Shown: positions 1 through 5,612 of the stretch, one piece after another
Layout of the letters: every line of letters starts with the position of its first letter
How positions within the stretch are numbered: the first letter of the stretch is position 1
Source of the DNA: Planctomycetota bacterium
Lineage (GTDB): Bacteria > Planctomycetota > Phycisphaerae > Phycisphaerales > SM1A02
Reading direction: 5' to 3'
Length of the DNA stretch: 7,199 nucleotides
Assembly (NCBI GenBank): GCA_022567855.1
Contig: JADFGE010000148.1
Coordinates: 1 to 7,199 of the forward strand
Translations under genes and position numbers: made by a program
The notes under the pieces: generated by a model
What the model saw: the letters and a program-made list of their open reading frames with translations, nothing else
What the model was told of the DNA's origin: nothing
Databases searched by the model: none

Positions 1-430
1 TGCGCTGAGAGACGAAGACGATCGTCTTGCCATCCGGAGACCATGCGGGCGCGCCATCGGTGCCGTCGTGTTGGACAATGCGCCGTATGCAGGAGCCGTC
101 CGCGTTCATGACATAGATATCCCACTCTTCATCGAGGCTGTCGACTGCATCACGGTTCGAGGAGAAGACGATTGACATCCCGTCTGGGGACCAGTCCGGA
201 ACGCGATTCCCCTTCCCGTCGCCGGTGGTGTTCGTCAGTTCTCGTAGGTTGGAGCCGTCGGGATTGATGGCGTAGATTTCCGACGCCTTCCAATCCTCCC
301 TTGAGACGTCAAAAACGATCTTCCGCGGGCTCGACTTTTCGAGGCCATTGGGCGAAACCTGACCCGTGTCGGCGGGATTGGCCGAGGACGTAGTCAACGA
401 GAGTACCATCATCGCCAGATGCTTGGTCAT
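1..430 (-). CDS. TolB-like PD40 beta-propeller protein, 3'-truncated by window edge
   Basis: The first 143 codons of a gene running off the left edge. The N-terminus (MTKHLAMMVLSLTTSSANPA) is a short, weak signal-peptide-like stretch. From about residue 37 the protein shows WD40-like (PD40) propeller repeats as in TolB: strand IVFDVS, then EIYAINPDGSNLRELT, then DWSPDGMSIVFSSNR (79-93), DIYVMNADGSCIRRI (104-118) and AWSPDGKTIVFVSQR (129-143). These repeats form propeller blades, usually in exported proteins that bind other proteins or sugars; some belong to S9 peptidases or larger fusions, so the missing C-terminus matters. The start is secure: the only in-frame codons between this ATG and the upstream gene's stop are nine sense codons with no ATG, GTG or TTG. 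There is no clear Shine-Dalgarno sequence. It lies 27 bases after the DUF4159 gene and is probably the third gene of its transcript. Family confidence is high; specific function is unknown. Confidence 0.85.
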   Translation of the reverse strand, partial: MTKHLAMMVLSLTTSSANPADTGQVSPNGLEKSSPRKIVFDVSREDWKASEIYAINPDGSNLRELTNTTGDGKGNRVPDWSPDGMSIVFSSNRDAVDSLDEEWDIYVMNADGSCIRRIVQHDGTDGAPAWSPDGKTIVFVSQR

Positions 431-457
431 GGCCTTGTCTCTTGGCGGGTTGCCCGA

Positions 458-2899
458 TCAGTTCTGCTCCGACAGTACCAGTACGTGGTGCAGAATGTTA
501 CCGAGCAGTCTTCGCGCCGAGTTGGGCTGGTAACCGGCGATGCCCCAGCAGGGTTGGTCAAGGAGGGCGTGGCTGATGTCTTCGCGTGAAAAGAGCACGC
601 GCGGCCGGCCGTCGATGATCATGCCGCGCAGCCGAGGCGTTGTTTCGTGTGCTCCGAAGACTTCAAAGGAAAACGGGCGGTACTCCAGGCGACTCAGATG
701 GGCCGCGCCGCGAAGACCCTGCCCCGTGACGATCCGATGACGACGTAGCGACCGGATCGGTGCTCCGAAAATTTCCGTGCAGGCCTGTTCGGCGGAGAGT
801 GTGAACTGTCCGCGCCCGCCGGGTGTCTCGAACAGGACAACACCACCGGCCTCAACGTATGCACGAAGCGCGTTGCGCTGCGGGCCGGTAAAGTGATGCT
901 CGTCGAGGCCGCTGGCGACGACGAGGTCCGGCGGAGGATCGAGTTGATGGATCCGAGCCAGTGGATGGTCCAGAAGCGTGATCGCAAACTCGTGCTGTTG
1001 TCGCATCGCGGCGCTAAACACGGTCAACGCTTGCGGCTCGGCGTCCCAGTTGTCGGTGTGGATAGCGCGAACGATGGTCGCCGTCGCCAGCGGGGCCTCG
1101 AATCGCATGTCGTCTTGCGGATCGTCGATGCCCGCAACAAAGTGCGGCGCCAGTCGCGGCCGCGGCCGGTTTAGTTCCGAGGCGTAGAAATAGATGTTGG
1201 CGGCGGTTCGATAGTGGCTGCGCTTATTGTCAAGGCGTGCCTGGAACGTGGTGGAAAAATCGGTGGTCGGGGCGAGGATAATCAGCTCCCGCACGCCGTT
1301 GGACAAACCTCGCAGGGTTGGACGCTTGTTCTGCACCGGCAGCAAAATCGTGTACGCCCAATGATCCTCGCCCAGTGTGCGCCAGTCGTACTGCGGATAC
1401 ATCACGCGGCCGATCTTCTCGATCGAATCGGCGAACGCGTGGGCTTCACCTTCGTTGACGGCAAACAGCAGCCCACCGAGGTCGAGATAGGCACGGAGTT
1501 TGTCGAGCGGCTCGATCTTCGGGCGGGTGGGGGCCTGAGGTTGGTTGGCGATCTCGCCCGCCGCACGCGCGCGATACAGTTGCCTCATCTGCCGCACATA
1601 GGCATCGATATCCTGCGGGAGCTGATCGAGCCAGCCGACGCGCTGATGCGACGCGAAGTAGAGCATGGGGGCGTCGAGCCATTCATGCGGCTCGGACTGG
1701 AGATCGACGATCTGCCAGTTCAGCCCGCTTTCAGTGGTTGCCTGAAGCCACCCGGTGAGATTGGCGACGTCGCGGGGGCGATTGTTCCAGGCGACGTCGG
1801 CATCTTGCAGCTTGTTGATCGCCACCGGCACCCGACCACGACTGAGGAATAACAATGCGAAGGCCAAATCGCTTGCGCGCACCTGGGCGGCCCGCCCGTC
1901 GCCGGCGATCCGTCGGTTGGCGGTCATCTGTCGCGTGGTGGGATCCCAGGTGCACAGGCGACGCAGAAGCTCGGCCGCGGCTTGGCGATACCAGTCGTGC
2001 CCGCCGAAGAACTTGTACCCGCTGGCCAGGCCGGCTCGCTCCACCGCGTAAAGGTAGTAGTAGTAATAGGTGAATCGATTGGGATTCTCATCCGGGGCGA
2101 AGTTCTCGTCCATCCATTTCAAGGCGTCGGCGATCGCCAGTTGTGAGGGTGTCTGGCGGTTGGGGTTGATAGCGACGTACTCCTGAGAATGGAGCAGGTC
2201 CTGGGTGATAAAAAGGGTGGCGAGCCCGGCCGCGGTCATGGAGCCGGTGGATTGCCCGTCGCCGGTGTAGTTCCACCCGCCGTCGGCCAACTGCATGTTC
2301 AGGAACCGATCCTCGATCATTCGCCAATACCGTGCGTCGACTCCGAGCCCGCGCTTGGCCGCCTCCCAGAACGCCAGCGCGCCGAATTGGGTGATGGAAT
2401 TGTCGCGCCGCGTCGTGTTGGGCTGTTGACGATAATTCCAACCACCGACACCCTCGCTGAACCCATCGACGAGCCATTTCGTGTCGTCAGCGAGTAACTC
2501 GTTGAACTTCGGCGGCAGCAGGGCCCAGACGTTGGCCCGCATCGAGACCGCATACGTGCCGTCCATACCGACCGTCTCGAGATACGAGACGGCGTCGCGC
2601 AGGCGCGGGTCCTGGAAGGTTTCGCCGGCTGAGAGCAAGGCCAGCACGACGAGCGCGCTGTAGCCGCCCCTTTGTTTACTCTCGCCGGTGGGAAGTTTGG
2701 CCGGCTCCCAGAATCGTGCGGGGTCCTTGCGCGCATAAAGCTCTTGGACTATCGCCCCGATCGCCCGCTGCACGTGCTCGTCGCTGAGCGTGGCGGCCGT
2801 GATCGAGTCCTGGCCAGCGACAGTGGGTGACAGCAGTGCGACGCTCGTCACGGCCGCGGCCAGGAGACATCCTGCTCGTTGCGCGATGGTCATGGTCAC
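458..2899 (-). CDS. Exported alpha/alpha-toroid (squalene cyclase-like) protein with tandem DUF4159 domains
   Basis: An 813-residue protein. Residues 1-30 look like a Sec signal peptide (Arg8, then a hydrophobic run, likely cut near VAG-Q). Residues about 40-355 resemble the prenyltransferase/squalene oxidase alpha/alpha toroid, with turn motifs GVGGWNY (150-156) and LADGGWNY (204-211) and the planctomycete-type signature LYAVERAG...GGHDWYR (283-305). I see no DxDD-type cyclase motif, so cyclase activity is unlikely. Residues about 375-810 hold two DUF4159-like, class I glutamine amidotransferase-fold copies: LRAYLDLGG (468-476) matches LRAYVEAGG (678-686), and an LRG...G.R segment ending in DFS (529-549) matches one ending in DIS (757-776). 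No catalytic Cys-His-Glu set is evident, so these are probably binding domains. The likely start is GTG at 2897-2899, which overlaps the sppA TGA by 4 bases (GTGA); the in-frame ATG at 2891-2893 is the alternative. Neither has a Shine-Dalgarno sequence, which suggests translational coupling to sppA. Role: unknown, periplasmic. Confidence 0.88.
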   Translation of the reverse strand: MTMTIAQRAGCLLAAAVTSVALLSPTVAGQDSITAATLSDEHVQRAIGAIVQELYARKDPARFWEPAKLPTGESKQRGGYSALVVLALLSAGETFQDPRLRDAVSYLETVGMDGTYAVSMRANVWALLPPKFNELLADDTKWLVDGFSEGVGGWNYRQQPNTTRRDNSITQFGALAFWEAAKRGLGVDARYWRMIEDRFLNMQLADGGWNYTGDGQSTGSMTAAGLATLFITQDLLHSQEYVAINPNRQTPSQLAIADALKWMDENFAPDENPNRFTYYYYYLYAVERAGLASGYKFFGGHDWYRQAAAELLRRLCTWDPTTRQMTANRRIAGDGRAAQVRASDLAFALLFLSRGRVPVAINKLQDADVAWNNRPRDVANLTGWLQATTESGLNWQIVDLQSEPHEWLDAPMLYFASHQRVGWLDQLPQDIDAYVRQMRQLYRARAAGEIANQPQAPTRPKIEPLDKLRAYLDLGGLLFAVNEGEAHAFADSIEKIGRVMYPQYDWRTLGEDHWAYTILLPVQNKRPTLRGLSNGVRELIILAPTTDFSTTFQARLDNKRSHYRTAANIYFYASELNRPRPRLAPHFVAGIDDPQDDMRFEAPLATATIVRAIHTDNWDAEPQALTVFSAAMRQQHEFAITLLDHPLARIHQLDPPPDLVVASGLDEHHFTGPQRNALRAYVEAGGVVLFETPGGRGQFTLSAEQACTEIFGAPIRSLRRHRIVTGQGLRGAAHLSRLEYRPFSFEVFGAHETTPRLRGMIIDGRPRVLFSREDISHALLDQPCWGIAGYQPNSARRLLGNILHHVLVLSEQN

Positions 2900-3945
2900 C
2901 GCATGAGGTACATCACGCGAGGTGAGCCGAGGTCGTTGACGAACGATCGAATCGCATCGGCGTCGAGAAGGTTTGCCGGCCGTGTCTGTTCGTGGGCCAT
3001 CAGGGCCTCGGCGAACGACGGAGGCCGGCGCAGGATCACCACGGTCGAGGCCCCGGCGCGCAGGCCGGCCGATTTCTCCGCCCGAACGATCGCGTCGTCG
3101 AGATACCCGATCCCGTCGATCAGGCCGTTGTCGACGGCGGCTTGGGCGGTAAAGATGGACCCGTCGGCCAGCGCGTCGATTTTCGCCGCATCGGTGATGG
3201 CAGTCTTACGGCCGTCTTGTACGCGCTGATTGAACGTGTCGTAGGCGGCGTCGAGCATGGTCAGAATCTTCTGTCGATCCTTGTCGTTCCAGCTTCGAAA
3301 CAGATCGTTGGCGGTATCTTTCTCGGGCGAACCGGTGGCGACGAGGGTGACCGGCTCGATGCCGACTTTGTCCATCAAACCTTCGAACGTGAATATCTGC
3401 GCGATGACGCCGATGCTCCCGGTGATACAGGTTGGCTCGGCGACGATCTCATCTGCGCCGCAGGAGATGTAGTAGCCGCCGGACGCCGCGATGCCGCCGT
3501 AGCTGGCGATGATCGGAAGGCCGGCCTTCTTCAGACGCTCGATCTCGTACCAGATCTGATCGGATGATGTGACGCCGCCGCCGGGAGAATCGACACGAAG
3601 AACGACGGCGCGGATGTCGGACTCCTGCAGCACGTAGTCCACCGCGTTGTGAACGAACGCCGCCTGACCCGAGTCGATGATTCCCTCCACGGGGATGACC
3701 GCGATGGTGCTGCGGTTGCCGTCCCGGTAAAGCTCCTCCAGGATGACGGTCTGGATGTTGGAGAGGCTGAACATCATGATCAGGCCCACCGACAGGCCGA
3801 CGACGAAGACTGCGGCGAACGCAAACAGGCCGAAGATGAACCACAGCGCCGTGGACAGGCCGCCGGGCTTGGCTACGACGTGTACGACTTGCGGCGCCGC
3901 GCGCGTCGGGCCGGTTGGCGCCGGATGCTCGTTCGTTTGATTCAT
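2896..3945 (-). CDS. sppA: Signal peptide peptidase SppA, short 36-kDa type
   Basis: A 349-residue membrane-anchored serine protease of the S49 (ClpP/crotonase-fold) family. Such enzymes degrade cleaved signal peptides and other membrane-embedded peptides. Residues 1-30 are a Pro-rich cytoplasmic tail and about 33-60 form one transmembrane helix; the catalytic domain would then face outward. Family motifs: VIPVEGII (83-90), RVDSPGGGV (117-125), the nucleophile motif AASGGYY with Ser155, TGSIGV (175-180), and PEKDT with Lys209 as the probable general base, matching the GKxKD lysine of the Bacillus enzyme. IFTAQAAVDNGLID (264-277) matches the conserved stretch near the end of the domain. The length fits the single-domain SppA, not the duplicated 67-kDa E. 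coli form, so a homo-oligomer is expected. ATG at 3943-3945 is preceded by GAGGAA at 6 bases spacing, the best ribosome site of the minus-strand genes. It is the first gene of the unit and overlaps the next by 4 bases. Family assignment and both catalytic residues are clear; the biological substrate is not. Confidence 0.95.
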   Translation of the reverse strand: MNQTNEHPAPTGPTRAAPQVVHVVAKPGGLSTALWFIFGLFAFAAVFVVGLSVGLIMMFSLSNIQTVILEELYRDGNRSTIAVIPVEGIIDSGQAAFVHNAVDYVLQESDIRAVVLRVDSPGGGVTSSDQIWYEIERLKKAGLPIIASYGGIAASGGYYISCGADEIVAEPTCITGSIGVIAQIFTFEGLMDKVGIEPVTLVATGSPEKDTANDLFRSWNDKDRQKILTMLDAAYDTFNQRVQDGRKTAITDAAKIDALADGSIFTAQAAVDNGLIDGIGYLDDAIVRAEKSAGLRAGASTVVILRRPPSFAEALMAHEQTRPANLLDADAIRSFVNDLGSPRVMYLMR

Positions 3946-3951
3946 GGAGGA

Positions 3952-3957
3952 TTCCTC
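3952..3957 (-). promoter_or_regulatory. Ribosome binding site of sppA
   Basis: GAGGAA on the minus strand, six bases before the sppA ATG. It is the only well-formed Shine-Dalgarno site among the complete genes here. It sits inside a short perfect inverted repeat (GAGGA-A-TCCTC) whose one-base centre is too small to fold as an RNA hairpin, so I read no regulation into it. Confidence 0.55.
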
Positions 3958-4037
3958 AGAAAAAGGGGCGGTGGGAGTCGGAACGGGCTTGCCCCGGGGT
4001 CGGTCGACGATCGGCGGCGATTCACGATTCAGTTCGT

Positions 4038-4046
4038 ATCGTAGCA
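4038..4046 (-). promoter_or_regulatory. Candidate extended -10 promoter for the sppA unit
   Basis: On the minus strand this reads TGC-TACGAT, a TGn plus a -10 hexamer matching TATAAT at four of six positions including the key T1, A2 and T6. No good -35 lies 16-18 bases upstream, as is usual for extended -10 promoters. Transcription would start near 4031 and give a leader of about 85 bases before the sppA ATG. Motif only; planctomycete promoter rules are poorly known, so confidence is low. Confidence 0.35.
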
Positions 4047-4114
4047 GGGACCGGTTCGCGTCGAGGGCCGACGTGCCTCAGACGGCTCAGAGGGAGATCG
4101 GCGCGCCGTCCAGC

Positions 4115-4120
4115 TACACT
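4115..4120 (+). promoter_or_regulatory. Candidate -10 element just upstream of the methyltransferase start
   Basis: TACACT, matching TATAAT at four positions, ends 10 bases before the ATG at 4131. If used, transcription would begin at or next to the start codon, giving a leaderless or nearly leaderless mRNA, which agrees with the missing Shine-Dalgarno site. No recognisable -35 is present. A TAnnnT pattern is common by chance, so this is a weak call. Confidence 0.3.
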
Positions 4121-4130
4121 AGCGACGCCC

Positions 4131-4760
4131 ATGGGCGATGAAACCTCCGAGCAATACCTGAAGCCGTACCGCGAGGCGATGAAGCAGTACGGGCCGGGGT
4201 TCGAGGCGACGCTGTGGAACAGTCGCGAAGCCCAGGTGCTGCGCTTCGATGTCATGATCGACCTGGCCCGGTTCGCTGAATGCGTCGTTCTTGATGCCGG
4301 CTGCGGACAGGGCGATTTCGCGGCGAGACTCATTGAGCGCGGGGTGGCGTTTACGCGGTACGTCGGGATCGACGCCATGGCCCAGATGATCGAGACGGCT
4401 CAAGCGCGCCAGCTTGAGAAGTGTGAGTTTCGGGTCGCCGACCTACTGAGTGTTCCTGCGGTTTTGGGTGACGTTGAGCCGGACTATGTCTGTATCTCAG
4501 GGACGCTCAATACGATGGATGAGGAGGCGGCTCGACGACTCGTGTCGGCGGCGTTCGAGGCGGCGGCCCAGGGCGTGATCTTCAACTTCCTTTCGGACCG
4601 GCCACATCCGCGATTTGAGGGCAAAGACCTGACCCCGGCGAGGCGGTTCGACACCGTGCGCTGGCTCGACTGGTCGTTGGGCCGCAGCAGCCGCGTCAGC
4701 TTCACCCAGGCGTATTTGGATGGGCACGACGCGACGATCATGATCGAGCATGATGGGTGA
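4131..4760 (+). CDS. Class I SAM-dependent methyltransferase
   Basis: A 209-residue protein that is a single Rossmann-type methyltransferase domain; the acceptor substrate is unknown. SAM-binding motif I is VVLDAGCGQGDFA (52-64), followed by YVGID (77-81, with acidic Asp81 at the end of strand 2 to hold the ribose), FRVADLL (100-106, Asp104 near the adenine) and PDYVCISGTLN (117-127) as motif IV. FNFLSDRPHP (151-160) is a post-core strand. The frame is open for 72 further codons upstream, back to 3915, but that extension is Arg/Ser-rich, runs into the sppA 5' end and looks non-coding; the family-like sequence begins at MGDETSEQYL, so ATG 4131 is preferred. No Shine-Dalgarno precedes it. The family often acts on small metabolites, but nothing here picks a substrate. 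It is followed by a hairpin six bases after the stop, so it may be its own transcription unit, separate from the amidotransferase 74 bases downstream. Confidence 0.88.
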   Translation: MGDETSEQYLKPYREAMKQYGPGFEATLWNSREAQVLRFDVMIDLARFAECVVLDAGCGQGDFAARLIERGVAFTRYVGIDAMAQMIETAQARQLEKCEFRVADLLSVPAVLGDVEPDYVCISGTLNTMDEEAARRLVSAAFEAAAQGVIFNFLSDRPHPRFEGKDLTPARRFDTVRWLDWSLGRSSRVSFTQAYLDGHDATIMIEHDG

Positions 4761-4765
4761 GGCGA

Positions 4766-4783
4766 GGCCCGCTTCAGCGGGCC
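4766..4783. terminator. Perfect 7-bp GC hairpin after the methyltransferase gene
   Basis: GGCCCGC-TTCA-GCGGGCC: seven perfect G/C-only pairs with a four-base loop, beginning six bases after the methyltransferase TGA. Position and stability suit a transcript end or an mRNA 3' stabiliser. No T run follows on either strand, so it is not a canonical intrinsic terminator, and it could equally be a small interspersed palindrome. Confidence 0.4.
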
Positions 4784-4797
4784 GCGGGCGTCGCCGC

Positions 4798-4826
4798 TTG
4801 ATGCGGTCGATCGTACAACGTACTCT
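4798..4826 (+). promoter_or_regulatory. Candidate promoter of the amidotransferase gene
   Basis: TTGATG (4798-4803, four of six matches to TTGACA, with the first four bases exact), a 17-base spacer, then TACTCT (4821-4826, matching T1, A2 and T6 of TATAAT). The -10 ends only eight bases before the ATG at 4835, so the transcript would be leaderless or nearly so. This fits the absence of a Shine-Dalgarno site and the hairpin just upstream. Moderate to weak evidence. Confidence 0.4.
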
Positions 4827-4834
4827 CCTGAGTT

Positions 4835-5578
4835 ATGGCGATTGTTGTTTTCGAGCACAGTGCGACGACCGGGGCGCTTCGACTCGCCGCGACGCTGCGG
4901 GACTACGGCCACAAGCTTCGCGTCGTTGGGCTGAACGAACATGATGAGATCCCCATGGATCTGGATGATGTGGACGGCGTCGTGACGACCGGCGGGCCGC
5001 AGTCGGCCAATGACGACCGTCCTTGGATTGAGCCGGAGATAAGGTTCCTCCAGGCCGCTCATGAGGCTGAGCTACCCATCGTCGGCCTGTGTCTGGGCTG
5101 CCAGGTGCTGGCCAAGGCCCTGGGCGGGGAGGTGGGGCCGATCAAGGGCGGGATCGAGCTCGGCTGGCACGAGGTGAGCCTCACCGATGCCGGTCGCGAC
5201 GACATCATCCACGCCGGCCTCGCCTGGGAGTCGATGCAGTTTCACTGGCACCGCGAGCAGGTGACCAAGCCGCCGCCCGGCGCGCGGGTGCTGGCGAAAT
5301 CCAAGCGGTGCGACGTGCAGGCTTGGGCGCTTGGTCTTCGCACCTACGCATTTCAATATCACCCCGAGGTGTATCCGGAGACGATCGACATCTGGGCCGA
5401 GGATGAACCCGAAGCGCTCGAGGAGGCCGGCGTTCTGCTCGATCAATTCAACGAGCAAACGCGAGCGCACTACCCGGCCTTTGAGCGACTGACGGCTCGT
5501 TTGTTCGAGTCGATTGCCCTGCTGCTCATGCCCGCAGATCGACGCATTGCAGGCCTCGTCAAAGACCTGCACCACTAG
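4835..5578 (+). CDS. Stand-alone class I glutamine amidotransferase (GMP synthase-like)
   Basis: A 247-residue protein with the class I (triad) glutaminase domain that hydrolyses glutamine to release ammonia. Motifs in order: oxyanion-side TTGGPQSAND (51-60), nucleophile elbow GLCLGCQ (84-90) with Cys86, FHWHRE (136-141), and the YHPEVYPE segment (175-182) giving His176 and Glu178. The whole catalytic triad is present, so it should be active. There is no ATP-pyrophosphatase synthetase domain, so it is not a complete GMP synthase; it belongs with the small GMP synthase-like amidotransferases of unclear acceptor (some related proteins act on gamma-glutamyl bonds). Residues about 190-247 form an acidic, helical tail beyond the catalytic core. 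ATG 4835 is chosen because strand 1 (MAIVVFEHSA) begins there at once; there is no Shine-Dalgarno. It ends 34 bases before the peptidase gene, so those two may share a transcript. No neighbour supplies an obvious ammonia acceptor. Confidence 0.9.
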   Translation: MAIVVFEHSATTGALRLAATLRDYGHKLRVVGLNEHDEIPMDLDDVDGVVTTGGPQSANDDRPWIEPEIRFLQAAHEAELPIVGLCLGCQVLAKALGGEVGPIKGGIELGWHEVSLTDAGRDDIIHAGLAWESMQFHWHREQVTKPPPGARVLAKSKRCDVQAWALGLRTYAFQYHPEVYPETIDIWAEDEPEALEEAGVLLDQFNEQTRAHYPAFERLTARLFESIALLLMPADRRIAGLVKDLHH

Positions 5579-5580
5579 CG

Positions 5581-5604
5581 AAAAAGGGGACGGGAGTCTT
5601 TCTT
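5581..5604. repeat. Possible REP-like imperfect hairpin between amidotransferase and M24 genes
   Basis: A five-A run, then GGGGAC, loop GGGA, then GTCTTT and CTT. The stem is three Watson-Crick pairs (GAC/GTC) extended by three G-T wobbles, with flanking A and T runs that partly pair. It fills most of the 34-base gap. Short A-run/GGGGAC/T-run elements of this sort strike me as familiar interspersed repeats in planctomycete-like genomes, often near IS200-type transposases, but that is memory and not checked. It contains the only purine-rich stretch (GGGAG, ending 16 bases before the M24 ATG), too far away to be a good ribosome site. Confidence 0.35.
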
Positions 5605-5612
5605 GCCGCCTC

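Larger units (their letters stand above)
3946..4130. other. Divergent intergenic region between sppA and the methyltransferase gene
   Basis: 185 bases separating the two divergent units. It holds an extended -10 candidate toward sppA (4038-4046), a -10-like TACACT toward the methyltransferase (4115-4120), the palindrome CCCCGGGG (3992-3999), and two short direct repeats: CGATTCA in perfect tandem at 4018-4031 and CTCAGA at 4077-4082 and 4086-4091. A weak inverted repeat GACGGC/GCCGTC (4081-4086 and 4105-4110) is also present. The repeats are short enough to be chance; any operator role is unproven. Plus-strand reading is open through most of this region, but the encoded peptide is Arg/Ser-rich and unlike a protein domain. 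Confidence 0.6.

Noticed and set aside
1214..1852. 212-codon open frame on the plus strand opposite the DUF4159 gene
   Set aside because: It lies wholly opposite a well-supported gene and its product has no recognisable domain. Long antisense frames are expected in GC-rich coding DNA.
458..2899. Active squalene-hopene or other terpene cyclase
   Set aside because: Only the toroid turn motifs are seen; no DxDD-type acid motif was found, and the protein carries a signal peptide and DUF4159 domains.
2992..3567. 191-codon open frame on the plus strand opposite sppA
   Set aside because: It is opposite the conserved catalytic core of sppA, and the translation looks like reversed high-GC coding sequence with no domain.
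3915..4130. 72-codon upstream extension of the methyltransferase frame
   Set aside because: It is Arg/Ser-rich, overlaps the start of sppA, and the methyltransferase family sequence begins at 4131.
5514..5612. 33-codon upstream extension of the M24 frame
   Set aside because: It overlaps the amidotransferase C-terminus and is Cys/Ser/Thr-rich, unlike the peptidase N-terminus.
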